Assembly (NCBI RefSeq): GCF_963583255.1
Contig: NC_084804.1
Span: forward strand, 23,628,061-23,692,060
Source: Pyrus communis
Lineage: Eukaryota; Streptophyta; Magnoliopsida; Rosales; Rosaceae
Reading direction: 5' to 3'
DNA: 64,000 nucleotides
Shown here: one piece after another, positions 35,067 to 45,599 of the stretch
Numbering within the stretch: position 1 is the first letter of the stretch
How the letters are laid out: every line of letters starts with the position of its first letter
Translations under genes and position numbers: made by a program
The notes under the pieces: generated by a model
Seen by the model: the letters and a program-made list of their open reading frames with translations, nothing else
Told to the model about the DNA's origin: nothing
Databases searched by the model: none

Positions 35067-36254
35067 TTAAACTTCATTGGAGCCCATGGTATGGAGAGGT
35101 ATCTCCTCCACTACATGCTCCTCAAAGTGGTCATAGTATGGCTTCAACCGATGTCCATTGACTTTGAATTCGTTTCTGGTCTTTAAACTTTGAATTTGAA
35201 CTGCATCATAAGGAAAGACATTAGTAATAACAAAATGACCAATCCACTTAGAACTTAACTTACCTGGAAACAATCGAAGGTGAGAATTGAAGAGTAACAC
35301 TTTTTACCCAATTGAGAATGTCTTGCTACGAATCATCTTGTCATGGAAGGCTTTTGTTTTCTCCTTGTAAATTCGAGCATTCTCATAAGCTTCATTCCTT
35401 ATTTCCTCAAGCTCATTCAATTGAAGCTTCCTATGGATTCCAGCGGCATCATGGTTCATATTGAAAGTTTTGACGGCCCAATGTGCTTTGTGCTCTAATT
35501 CAACGGGAAGATGACATGGTTTCCCATAGATGAGCCAAAATGGGGACATCCCAATTGGTGTTTTGTAGGCCGTACAATATGCCCACAATGCATCATTCAA
35601 ACGCAAGCTCTAATCCTTCCGATTTGGCCCAACATTCTTCTCCAAAATCTATTTGACTTCTCGATTAGAAACTTCGGTTTGCCCACTTGTTTGAGGATGA
35701 TAAGGTGTCGCCACCTTATGTATGACATTATACTTCTTGAGCAATGCCTCAATGGTTTGATTGCAAAAATGGGAGCCCCCATCACTTATAAGAACCCTTG
35801 GCATTCCAAATCTTGCAAATATGTTAGTGTTCACAAATTCTGCAACCATTTTGGAATCATTAGTACGGGTGGCTTTTGCTTCCACCCATTTTGAAACATA
35901 ATCAACCATAGGTAAAATATAAACAAAACCATGAGATGAAGGAAAAGGACCCATAAAATCAATACCCCAAACATCAAAAATTTCAACCACAAGGATGGGG
36001 GCTTACGGCATTTGGTCTTTTGAACCAATGTTTTCGGTTCTTTGACAATGATCACATGTTATGCAAAAAGTTCTAGCATCCTTAAAGATAGTAAGCCAAT
36101 AAAAACCACATTCAAGTACTTTACGTGCAGTCCTTTGAGTGCCAAAGTGACCTCCACATGCATAAGTGTGACAAAAAGTTAAAATTAAATTAAACTCCGA
36201 TTCATGCACACACCTACGAATGAATTGGTCAGCACAATATTTCCACAAATAAGG
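35067..36254 (-). pseudogene. Athila integrase, broken
   Basis: The zinc-binding domain (36278-36003) shows CHTYACGGHFG...CITCDHC. The core (35990-35649) has all acidic residues in view: [14 protein letters not shown] and [11 protein letters not shown]. The C-terminal part (35606-35067) has [32 protein letters not shown] and [14 protein letters not shown], typical of Athila. Breaks: stops near 36003, 35648, 35607 and 35303. The N-terminal end continues at 59357 beyond the copia insertion. Confidence 0.88.
36250..36254. repeat. Target duplication of copia element, left copy (TAAGG)
   Basis: Matches 59352-59356 exactly. Confidence 0.92.
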
Positions 36255-36562
36255 TGTTGAAAACCCTAGGTTGAACACTCATTAAAGATCACGTAAACAT
36301 ATATTTGCTAGAACACTCAAATGTCTAGGAGAATGTCTCTGTTTATTCAAAGTGTAAACATGGCTTTTAAATAGCCTTACAAAGAGAACTGAAAACTAAA
36401 ATTATGCAGCTCACGTTTCACAACCCTAAAAACGTGGTACAGGTCTAAATCAAACTCAAATAACTTATCCCTACAGACTAAGACTTATTAACAGCAACTG
36501 AAACAACCCTACAAACTAGGAGACCTAACCCTAATGGCTAGGAAGCCCTAACAACTTCAACA
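36255..36562 (-). repeat. Copia 3' LTR (308 bp)
   Basis: tgttgaaaaccctagg...aacttcaaca. The right LTR lacks 38 bases in the cttattaacagcaactgaaa region. The tcctccctt next to it is the complement of the polypurine tract aagggagga. Confidence 0.9.
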
Positions 36563-36592
36563 TCCTCCCTTAAACTGAATGCTATCAGCAAT

Positions 36593-37187
36593 CAGTTTAT
36601 ATCCACGAGTGAATGAACACCTAACAACCCCCGCAATTTCTGAAACACGTCCAGCTTCAGAGGCTTGGTCATGATGTCTGCCACCTACTCCTGCGACGAA
36701 CATTGAGTCAACTCTACAACCTCATCTTTGGTAAGCTCTCGAAGAAAGTGGAACCGAACATCTATATGTTTGCTACACCCATGCATCACTGGGTTATTTG
36801 AGAGCTTAATGGTAGAACTATTATCACAGGAAATGGTTGTAAATTTATGCGAATCATGATTGAGCTGTCGCAAGATCCTCCTTAACCAGACTGCTTTACA
36901 TGCACTTGAGGCTGCAGCTATAAACTCAGCTTCGGTGGTAGATAACGTGACCATCGGTTGTTTCTTTAAGGACCAAAAGACTGCCCCTGAACTTAACATA
37001 AAAACGTATCCAGAAGTACTCTTCCTATCATCCTGATCTCCAGCATAATCACTGTCAGTGTATCCGAAGAGTTCTTCTTCTCCTCCTTTCTTATAGACCA
37101 ACCCAAAATTCACCGTGCCCTTCAAGTATCTCAACACCCTCTTTGCTGCTTTAAGATGCAACTCAGTAGGTCGTTCCACGAACCTAC
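36593..37187 (-). pseudogene. Copia RNase H, C-terminal end of polyprotein
   Basis: RNase H acidic residues are visible in GYTDSDYAGDQDDRKSTSGY, STTEAEF and SCDNSSTIKLS. It continues through HIDVRFHFLRE to a TAG stop (in place of Gln) at about 36687. After that, ADIMTKPL...HSLVDIN reaches the natural end near 36593. A3 inserted directly after the FVERPTELHL start, which joins IS-R at 55709 when one CCTAC is removed. Confidence 0.88.
37183..37187. repeat. Target duplication of A3, left copy (CCTAC)
   Basis: Matches 55704-55708. Confidence 0.92.
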
Positions 37188-39186
37188 TGATAGGAGCATA
37201 TTTATGCGACTTAAATGGCTTGTTCTCGTACATTTACGTTATGTTTCTTTAGTTATTTTAGTACTTTAAGCTATTTTCGTGTGTTTGTAGGTCCAAAGGG
37301 CTAAAGGAGCAAAAAGATGCATTTTGGAGACTTTTGGAGCACTTTTGGGCTAAGGACGGATAGCTTATGCTTGAAGCCAAAGTGTTGGACGAAATTGAAG
37401 ACCTAATTGGAGCCAAAGTGTTGGAACCTTGTTCTCTTTAGTTTTAGGACATTTAAACCTTTCCTAATCCCAATCATGCCATGCATAACACACATCCATT
37501 CTAACACATTGTCATTGCACATGCATTTCCTTCATTAGTTAACCCACATGCACTTATCACTTATCATCACCACATATCATATCACTTAATCACTTATCAC
37601 TTATCATCACCACTTAACCACTTATCATATCATAACCACATATCATATCACTTATCACTTATCACTTAACATATCATCCACCTACTTCACCTACAACATC
37701 CACCTACTTCACCTACAACATCCACCTACTTCACCTACAATATCCACTTCACCTACAACATCCACCTACTTCACCTACAACATCCACCTACTTCACCTAC
37801 AACCTCCACTTACTTCACCAACCTCACACACTTACTTCACCTACAAATGACATAGCCATATGTTCCCTCCACTACTCCTATAAATACCCTTGCATTCATT
37901 CATTCATGGACATCTCATTTTCATACACAACACACCACAAACACATCCCTTTCTCTCTTAGCCGTGAGCTTCCCATCTCTCCCCTTATAATCAAAAAACC
38001 ATTTTTCCATTCCCTTTCCACTTCTCCACCACTCCTTTTCCATTCCACACTTCCATCCCCCAAACCAATTATCCCTAGACCTTATGCTACAATAAAGAGG
38101 AAGAGAAGAGGGCCTAAACGTTCATACAATTCAAGTTTGAGTTGTTGGAATGTTTAGGCGTTTCTTTGATTTCAATGTTTAATTTCAATTCTCTTTGTTT
38201 TGTATGAGGAACTAAACCCCCCTTTAGCTAGGGGGGGATTCGAAATATATGTTTATGCTTGCATTTTGATTTGATTACTTCTAATTGCGTTTCATAAGTT
38301 GTGGATTCAATTTGTTTAACCGTTTGATTGATAACTTATTTATGTATGTTTATTAAGAATGCGCGCTTAATTTTCATGCATGAATATGACGCTAGAATAT
38401 AAGTGAGTTTCACCTAATCGTTATGAACTTATATTCACAAGTAGTGGAGGTTGCTTATAAACAATCGCGTTAAACGAATTCTTGGCATAAGTTTCATGCA
38501 ATCATAGTAACGAATGCCTCGTCAACACTTATAGTTTTCATGATGCTTAATGATTCTTGCTTGTTTCTCTATTATGCAATTCATGTAGGGAACTTGTGAG
38601 GAATGCTTTGGGTTGTCGTATGCAATCATCCAATTCATTAACTTAAGGAAAACTTGACGGTTAATTTAAGCGGACCTAATTAACCCGGGGTGTTGAGAAT
38701 TCATGGTTTATTGAAGTGCAATTGGAAATCATTTTATTATGCAAGTGTAACATGTATGGAGATGAACCCCTTAGCTAGCCATACCATCCATTCATTTCCG
38801 TCAATTTCATATTTACAATTTGTTTTCTTTACAATCTATCCATTTTAGTTTAAATTCGTCCAAAATCAATCCCCCCATATTTCGTTTAAGTCTTAGTCTT
38901 AATCTTTCTTATTTTTAGTTTTGAATTCTTCGAGTTTAGTATAGCATTTTAGTTTGTGTTTTTAAAAGCATTTTGAGTCTTTTGATTTGTTTTAGTGTTT
39001 TAAAGTTTAGTTTTACATTCTTTGAGTCTAGTTTAGTGTTTTATATTATGTTTTTACGCTTTTAAGTCAAATCCAAGTGATTAACAATCCCTCCTAATCC
39101 CCGGTCCAGAACGATCCCTCACTTATCCATTCTACTACAATTGTCAAACGAGGGTTTAATTTGAGTGTCAAGTAAATCTCGCATCA
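37188..39186 (+). repeat. A3 5' LTR (1999 bp)
   Basis: TGATAGGAGC...CTCGCATCA. It contains cacttatcat repeats (37550-37675), an array of catccacctacttcacctac units (37675-37800; five full, one short), a TATA box and taatccccgg (39095-39104). The 83-codon frame at 37906-38157 starts close after the TATA box and recurs in the other LTR. I found no family for it. Confidence 0.94.
37879..37886 (+). promoter_or_regulatory. TATA box in A3 5' LTR
   Basis: tataaata in the context actcctataaataccc, conserved at 54397, 42659 and 50012 in the other LTRs. Confidence 0.65.
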
Positions 39187-39191
39187 AATTT

Positions 39192-39209
39192 TGGCGCCGT
39201 TGCCGGGGA
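39192..39209 (+). other. A3 primer binding site (tRNA-Asp type)
   Basis: tggcgccgttgccgggga, five bases after the 5' LTR. Confidence 0.88.
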
Positions 39210-39316
39210 TTGGCAAATTTGCTAATCTCTTGGATTGTTTGTTTCTGTTATGTATTTTAGTTTTAGTTTTTTATTTTTGTTTTGTTTGTTGAATTCAAAT
39301 ACTAGAGAAGAACAAC

Positions 39317-40456
39317 ATGGCAGTTGATAATGCTTCTCTTTTGTCACAGCTCATGGAAAGGTCTCATATGCAAAGAGTTGATATATTGAATCTTCAATCA
39401 AGGAATAACGTGTTTTCCAATACTTACAATTCGGATTGGAGTGATCATTCAAACTCTATGTGGTGGGAACCTCAAAATGCTCAACAAGGAGGATATTGGC
39501 AGCCACCACAACCTCATATTCAATATGCCCAACCAAACTTATGTTCGTCAATAAATTATAATCAAAAGCTTGATGAATTAATTTGTTTGGTGCAGGGCTT
39601 ACAAAATCAAGACAATGAGGCTCAACAAGAAGGATATTGGCAGCCGTATGAGGAGTTCTATTCAACGCCTATGCAGCCACCACAAAATGCCCAAAGTAAT
39701 GTAGGTAATTCAAATGATAATGATACGATTTTTCAATTACTTACTACTCTGGAAAAGCAAATTGGGCAGATAGCGGAGTTCGAAGGACAATTTTGCGACC
39801 AAGGCGAACTCCCTAGTTCAACCATTGCAAATCAGAAGGGAGAATTTGAAACCACCAATGCTTTCATGTTGAGAAGTGACAAGGAGGTTGGAACGGACCC
39901 TCAACCATCAAAATCAAATCACAAGGAAGAGGAATACACCCAACCCACGGAAAGGGTGGAAACACCTTTGCCGGAGGCACCTATTGCTCCTATGCCATCT
40001 AATACAGGTATGGTTGTTCCAAATTTCATTATTTTTAACCCCGTTCTAACAAGTATCCCTATTCCTTGCAGATTCATGACTTCCAAGGAAGAAGAAGGTG
40101 AAAAAGACATCTTGGAAGCCCTTCCAAAGGTGACAAGTAGGGAATGTCATGAATTCATCAAAGAGGACGTTCTTGAAACCACAAAATCCAAAGAAGTTAA
40201 ATTTGATGACATTGGACAAGTAATAACCATCATTTGCAATCTGGCCAAGTCCAATATCCCTGAAACTTTCAAAGGAGTGGTATTTGTCATTGAGTTCTTG
40301 TCGGACAAAACAAGTAAGTATTTTTTTCCAAATTCCATTAGATTTTATACTAACTTGCTATTTGTTTTTAATCAGGCACCTACACTAGAATTCAAACCAA
40401 TGCCGGTTCACTTCAAGTATCACCTTCCATTCAAGGACCAATTCCATGCCGTTTGA
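39317..40456 (+). CDS. Family A sense ORF1, copy A3 (379 codons)
   Basis: Derived from the part of Athila gag after the capsid. The N-terminal NTYNSDWSDHSNSMWW recalls the Athila post-zinc-knuckle segment. A repeated GGYWQP/EGYWQPYEEF module follows, then LEKQIGQIAEF...GELPSSTIANQ and AFMLRSDKEVG (Athila-like linker). A C-terminal EFKPMPVHFKYHLPF resembles the sequence just before RT. No capsid domain, zinc knuckle or protease is present. An intron-like segment lies at 40314-40375. Whether it is translated is unknown; it keeps an open frame and may interact with donor Gag. Confidence 0.65.
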   Translation: MAVDNASLLSQLMERSHMQRVDILNLQSRNNVFSNTYNSDWSDHSNSMWWEPQNAQQGGYWQPPQPHIQYAQPNLCSSINYNQKLDELICLVQGLQNQDNEAQQEGYWQPYEEFYSTPMQPPQNAQSNVGNSNDNDTIFQLLTTLEKQIGQIAEFEGQFCDQGELPSSTIANQKGEFETTNAFMLRSDKEVGTDPQPSKSNHKEEEYTQPTERVETPLPEAPIAPMPSNTGMVVPNFIIFNPVLTSIPIPCRFMTSKEEEGEKDILEALPKVTSRECHEFIKEDVLETTKSKEVKFDDIGQVITIICNLAKSNIPETFKGVVFVIEFLSDKTSKYFFPNSIRFYTNLLFVFNQAPTLEFKPMPVHFKYHLPFKDQFHAV

Positions 40457-40548
40457 TTTTATTTATATATATATATAAAAAATAAAAAATAAAAAATAAA
40501 AAAAAAAAATAAAAAAGAAAGATACTAAACATGGAGAAAGGTGGAGCT

Positions 40549-41205
40549 TCACAAAGGTTGTTTACGTGAAGCCCCACTACGAGGCGCAGAAGCGGGAGGC
40601 ATAGAAGCGGGAGGCATCGGAGCGGAAGCCATCGGAGCGGGAGGCATCGGAGCTAGAGCATTCCAGGCCTCAATACTTGGCCAAGCGCTGGATGACCCAG
40701 GAAAAAGGTGCCTCTGGAGATAAGACGCAAGCCTTTGACGGTCACTGTGAATTCGACCCTCAGATTCTTGCAGCTCATCAAGCTTCCTCTTCATCCCCGA
40801 CGAATAGTTATTTGCAAGCACATGTAAACTTCTATTCTCGTACTTAAGCTGCTGGATCTCTTGCTTAAGTCTTTCCACCTCCGCCATCAACGATTCCACC
40901 TGACGAGAGCGGGCAAGCAGGCGTAGGCCCATGTTGGACACAGAGCTCGCACACTGAACACTAAGTGCGAGGGACTCTTGAACGGCCAACTCATCAGACC
41001 GTCCTGACAGCAGCCTACTATCTTTTGGAGTGAGGAGGTTTTTAGCTACTATTGTAGCTGTTGTGGCGTCCTGCATCACAGAGTCTTCACCTGAAAGAGG
41101 ACCGTTAGAAGATAAAAAAGAAGGGCGCCATACATTACCTTGACGGGGCGCAACCGGATCGCTGCTGAGACTCAAATCTAAGCTAAGGTTCGATGAGTTT
41201 GCCAT
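40549..41205 (-). CDS. Family A antisense ORF, copy A3 (218 codons)
   Basis: Intact. The start at 41205 is the conserved Met; an upstream MKK extension at 41214 is copy-specific. It is the most diverged of the four copies at the N-terminus (DLSLSSDPVAP) and tail (PMASAPMPPASMPPASAP), but nearly invariant between residues 46 and 140 apart from QR-to-LR near residue 93. Confidence 0.75.
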   Translation of the reverse strand: MANSSNLSLDLSLSSDPVAPRQGNVWRPSFLSSNGPLSGEDSVMQDATTATIVAKNLLTPKDSRLLSGRSDELAVQESLALSVQCASSVSNMGLRLLARSRQVESLMAEVERLKQEIQQLKYENRSLHVLANNYSSGMKRKLDELQESEGRIHSDRQRLASYLQRHLFPGSSSAWPSIEAWNALAPMPPAPMASAPMPPASMPPASAPRSGASRKQPL

Positions 41206-41770
41206 TTTTTTCAAAAGTGTTCAAAGAGAAGGGGTGGATGGAGTTAAAAATTTCACAAAGGGCCGGAGTCGAGTTTCAGGAATGGGAAATCTTCAGAGTG
41301 TGTATGTTGGCGGTGATCGATAGCTCTATAAAATGCCAAGGCGACGCGTCCACCGATTCAAAGAGCCGGATTTTCCGGCGTAAGTTAGGCGACGCTCCCT
41401 CGGCTTTTCAGAAAACGCGTTCAACTTTGTCAAAAGATTTCTGACAAAGCTGAAAACACGTGGAGGCCATCATCGCAACTACACGTCTTTAGCCGACAAG
41501 CGCAAAGTTCGGCGACGCTTTCTCTGCTTTTCAGAAAACGCGTGCAGCTTTGTCAAAAGGAGCCGCATCTGCACTACCACGTGTCGTTCAGAAAGAGAAG
41601 GGGCGTCGTTCAGAAATCGAAGGGGCGCCTGCTCAGAAATCGAAGAGGCGTATTCAAAGATCGAAGAGGCGCCACTATTTCAAAAAGCCGGATTTGCGGG
41701 ATCAAAACGTTTGTCGACAAGGGTAAAAAGTACCACCACTTGATATTATCTCTATATATGTCGACCTTCG
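41206..41770 (-). promoter_or_regulatory. A3 antisense upstream region
   Basis: GC-rich. One block of the 49-base duplication is altered (near 41388-41440, with a deletion of the fttcttcttttcag part), the other is intact (41513-41560). Four 22-base units follow (41586-41672), with cacgtg at 41458 and 41579. Confidence 0.5.
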
Positions 41771-42066
41771 TCTTTTATGGCAGGGCAAACCTGAAGAAAA
41801 TGCCCAACTCTCCCTCACCTCTGAGGGCGCACTCCCAGCAAAGCCTTTCAAAATACTCAATTCTTTCTTCTTCCCCAAAGATGATACCAGATGCCTGGAG
41901 TACATATGACCCAGGAGGAAACGGCGGATTGAAGCATGTGCTGATTCATTCACCGCTTCTTCAAAGCAAAGGTATCTCATATCATCAAGGTCAAAAGCAA
42001 AAGTATCTCATATCATGATCTTTCCCTGTCTTTTTCTTTGTCCTTGTTCTTACTCGCATGGCAAAG
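41771..42066 (+). other. A3 internal segment up to A4 insertion
   Basis: Shared non-coding segment (homologous to 46831-47111) ending in CAAAG (42062-42066), the left target duplication of A4. Confidence 0.8.
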
Positions 42067-44012
42067 TGATAGGAGCATATTTATGCGACTTAAATGGCTT
42101 GTTCTCGTACATTTACGTTATGTTTCTTTAGTTATTTTAGTTCTTTATGCTTCTTTTGTGTGTTTTCAGGTTCTAAAGGCAAAGTATGCAAAAGGATGCC
42201 TTTTGGAGCCTTTTGGAGCAAATTAGAGATTGGAATGGATATCATATGCTTGGAGCCAAAAGGATGGACGAAATTGAAGACTTGAAGTAGGAAAGTTAAA
42301 TCCTAAAAAGACCTCATGTTTGAGCATCATTGAAAACTCCTACGCATTTTAGAACACAAAAACAACATTCCTAGCAACCTTAGGACATTGTCGTGTGTTT
42401 CCTTGTGTCTCTCTTCCTTGCCATGCAAGGAAGGGCTTTGTTCCCTATTTTAAATACTTAAACACTACCACTTATCATTCACCACTTATCATATCATACA
42501 TTCATTTATCACTTATCATAATCATTCACTTATCACTTAACATATCATACACTTATCACTTATCACTCATAATCACCTACAACATCCACCTACTTCACCT
42601 ACAACATCCACCTACTTCACCTACAAATGACATAGCCATATGTTCCCTCCACTACTCCTATAAATACCCTTGCATTCATTCACTCCCCATTCAATTCACA
42701 TCTCTCCATTTCTCACACCACAACACAAACACACACCATCTTCACATCCTAAAATTCATTTCCTTGCCGTGGGTTTCTTTCCATTTTCTATCTTTCCTCA
42801 TCCATTTCCATAAGTCCCCAATCCATTCAACACACCAACAACATCCCTTAGACCTTGTGCCATAATAACGAAGAAGAGAAGAGTGCCTAAACGTTCATAC
42901 AATTCAAGTTTGAGTTGTTGGAATGTTTAGGTGTTTCTTTGATTTCAATGTTTAAATTCAATTTTCTTTGTTTTGTAATGGAAGAGAAGAGTGCCTAAAC
43001 GTTCATACAATTCAAGTTTGAGTTGTTGGAATGTTTAGGTGTTTCTTTGATTTCAAAGTTATGAGGAACTAAACCCCCTTTAGCTAGGGGGTGATTCAAA
43101 ATACAAGTTTATGCTTGCATTATGAATTGATTAACTTTCGTTGGAATTTCATAAGTTGTTGATTCAATTTGTTTAACCGTTTGATTGATAACTTATTTAT
43201 GTATGTTTATTAAGAATGCGCGCTTAATTTTCATGCATGAATATGACGCTAGAATATAAGTGAGTTTCACCTAATTGTTATGAACTTATATTCACAAGTA
43301 GTGGAGGTTGCTTATAAACAATCGCGTTAAATGAATTCTTGGCATAAGTTTCATGCGTATTCCATAGTAACGAATGCCTCGTCAACACTTATAGTTTTCG
43401 TAATGCTTAATGATCTTTGATTGTATCTTTATTGTGCTTTTCACGTAAAGGACTTTTGGAGAATGTGGTGAATTGCGTTGCGCTAACCCATCCAATTCAT
43501 TAACTTAAGGAAAACTTGACGGTTAATTTAAGCGGACCTAATTAACCCGGAGTGTTGAGTTTCATAATTTATCGAAAGACCAACTGAGAATCAATCTTGT
43601 ATGCAAGTGTAACATGTGTGGAGAAGAACCCCTTGGCTATTCCATCATCCATATTTTATTCACATTCATATTTACATTCTGTTTTAATTGCAATTTGTTC
43701 ATTTAGTTTAATTCTATCAAAACCTAAATCCCCCTTTACTTTAATGTCAAATTAGTTAGAAATCAATTTAGTTTGTGTTTTTAAGAGTTTTGAGTCTTTT
43801 GAACTTGTTAGAATCAGTTTAGTTTATGTTTTAAAGTATTTTTGAATTCTTTGAGTCTAGTTTAGTGTTTTATATTGTTTTTACGTTTTTAAGTCAGTTT
43901 CCAAGAGATTAACAATCCCTCCTAATCCCCGGTCCAGAACGATCCCTACTTACATACTTACTACAATTGATAAAAAGAGGGTTTAATTTGTGTGCGTATA
44001 AATAACGCATCA
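42067..44012 (+). repeat. A4 5' LTR (1946 bp)
   Basis: TGATAGGAGC...AAATAACGCATCA. It carries two catccacctacttcacctac units (42583-42626), a TATA box (42659) and a doubled gaagagtgcctaaacg block (42870-43055). The first 250 bases (tgcttcttttgtgtg...) differ from A3 and A1, indicating a mosaic LTR. Confidence 0.95.
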
Positions 44013-44017
44013 AATTT

Positions 44018-44035
44018 TGGCGCCGTTGCCGGGGA
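44018..44035 (+). other. A4 primer binding site (tRNA-Asp type)
   Basis: tggcgccgttgccgggga. It is followed at once by a perfect 9-base-pair hairpin (44033-44041 with 44046-44054). Confidence 0.88.
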
Positions 44036-44193
44036 TTAGCAACTTTGCTAATCCCTTGGTTCTTTTTTTTTTTTTTTTGGTTTAGTTGTTTTCGTTTTAG
44101 TTTCTAACTTAGTGTTGTTTTCTTTGTTTGTTGTTACTTTTGATATTTGATTTAGTTCTCTTTCTTTGATTTTAGGTACTAGAGAAGTAAGAT

Positions 44194-45528
44194 ATGGATT
44201 TTGCTAGCATTCAAGCTCAATTGGCAAATCTTACTTCTAAATTGTCGCCGTATGCCGAAAGGACCACAATGCAGAGTGTCCCTACATTTGGTGCTTCATA
44301 TAGGCAAGGATTTCAAGCCAATCAATGTCCACAAAGAGATTGGAGGGATCATTCAAACTCTATATGGTGGGAAGATCAACAAGTTCAACGTGAAGCATAT
44401 TGGCAACCATATGAGGAGTTCTATTCAAGACCTATGCAGCCACCACAACTTCATATGCAATATGCTCAATTAAATTCAAGTTCGCCAATAGATTATATTC
44501 AAATTCTTAATGAAATAAATTCTTTGGCGCAGGGGTCACAAAATCAAGCCAAGGAGGCTCAACAAGAAGCATATTGGCAACCATATGAGGAGTTCAATAC
44601 AACACCTATGCAGCCACCACAACCTCCCCCACAACAATTCCAATCAAGTTCAAGTATGTCCATGGATAATGATAAAAATTTTCAATTACTAACCTCTTTG
44701 ACGCAGGACGAACAAAATCAAGACAAGAAGTTGGGTAAATTGGACGAGCAATTTGGGCAGATTATGGAGTTCATGAAACAAATTCAAGAGCAAAGTGAAC
44801 TTTCCAACTCAACTATTGAAAACTCGAAGGAAGATTTTGAAATCCATAAAGCTATCACTTTGGGAAGTGCTATGGAGGTTGGAGCTGACCTAAAAATGTC
44901 CAAACATAGCCTAGAAGTGGATGAAGAGCTGCTAATTGAGGATGAGGAAGAAGACATGCACACGGCAAGGGTAGAACAACCCTTGCCGCAGCCCCCTAAG
45001 CCCTCTAAACCACCCACCACCAGTAAGGACGTCCCAACTCCATGTTATTCTGATGTTATTCCACCCAATGTCCATTTTCCTAGCAGGTTTTTGATTCCCA
45101 ACCAAGAAGAGAGTAAAAAGGACATCGTGGAAGCCTTCCCAAAGGTACAAAATGCTATTCAAATTCTTGGTGCAACACAGCAAGTTTTAGATGGTGTTGA
45201 ATTCTTCAAAGGACTTTGTACACCAAGAAGAATGATTCAAGAGAAGGTAGTGGCTGGAGAAGATGTAGAAGGCATCAAAGAGGACATATTTGAAACCACA
45301 ATTCCCAAGGAAGTTGGATTTTATGACACGGGACAAGTCATAACTTTCGAAGGGGTGTTTATTCTGGAGTTCATTTTGGAGCACACAGGTAAGCCGCCTC
45401 CCCGAATTTCAATTTTCTTTTATACTAACATGTGGTTAATGATTCAGGCACCCAATCTGGAATTTAAACTATTACCGGATCATTTCAAGTATCACCGCCC
45501 ATTCAAAGATAAATTTCATGCCGTTTGA
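44194..45528 (+). CDS. Family A sense ORF1, copy A4 (444 codons)
   Basis: Longer version of the A3 ORF. It opens MDFASIQAQLANLTSKLSP, then CPQRDWRDHSNSIWW, two EAYWQPYEEF modules (about residues 67 and 125), a KLDEQFGQIMEFMKQIQEQS stretch likely to be helical, HKAITLGSAMEVG (Athila-like linker), an acidic EDEEEDMH and a Pro-rich PQPPKPSKPP. It ends FKLLPDHFKYHRPFKDKFHAV. No capsid, zinc knuckle or protease motif is present. The start follows an AT-rich leader of about 160 bases. An intron-like segment lies at 45389-45447. Confidence 0.65.
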   Translation: MDFASIQAQLANLTSKLSPYAERTTMQSVPTFGASYRQGFQANQCPQRDWRDHSNSIWWEDQQVQREAYWQPYEEFYSRPMQPPQLHMQYAQLNSSSPIDYIQILNEINSLAQGSQNQAKEAQQEAYWQPYEEFNTTPMQPPQPPPQQFQSSSSMSMDNDKNFQLLTSLTQDEQNQDKKLGKLDEQFGQIMEFMKQIQEQSELSNSTIENSKEDFEIHKAITLGSAMEVGADLKMSKHSLEVDEELLIEDEEEDMHTARVEQPLPQPPKPSKPPTTSKDVPTPCYSDVIPPNVHFPSRFLIPNQEESKKDIVEAFPKVQNAIQILGATQQVLDGVEFFKGLCTPRRMIQEKVVAGEDVEGIKEDIFETTIPKEVGFYDTGQVITFEGVFILEFILEHTGKPPPRISIFFYTNMWLMIQAPNLEFKLLPDHFKYHRPFKDKFHAV

Positions 45529-45537
45529 TTTTATTTA

Positions 45538-45572
<35 letters not shown>

Positions 45573-45599
45573 TACTAAACATGGAGAAAGATGGAGCCT

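Noticed and set aside
37550..37800. CRISPR-like or satellite array (cacttatcat, catccacctacttcacctac)
   Set aside because: Repeats are adjacent with no unique spacers, are confined to LTRs and vary in number. They are ordinary minisatellites within an LTR.
39061..39186. Possible host gene or tRNA in the LTR ends
   Set aside because: The conserved aatccccggtccagaac stretch is the U5 end next to a primer site, not a tRNA fold.
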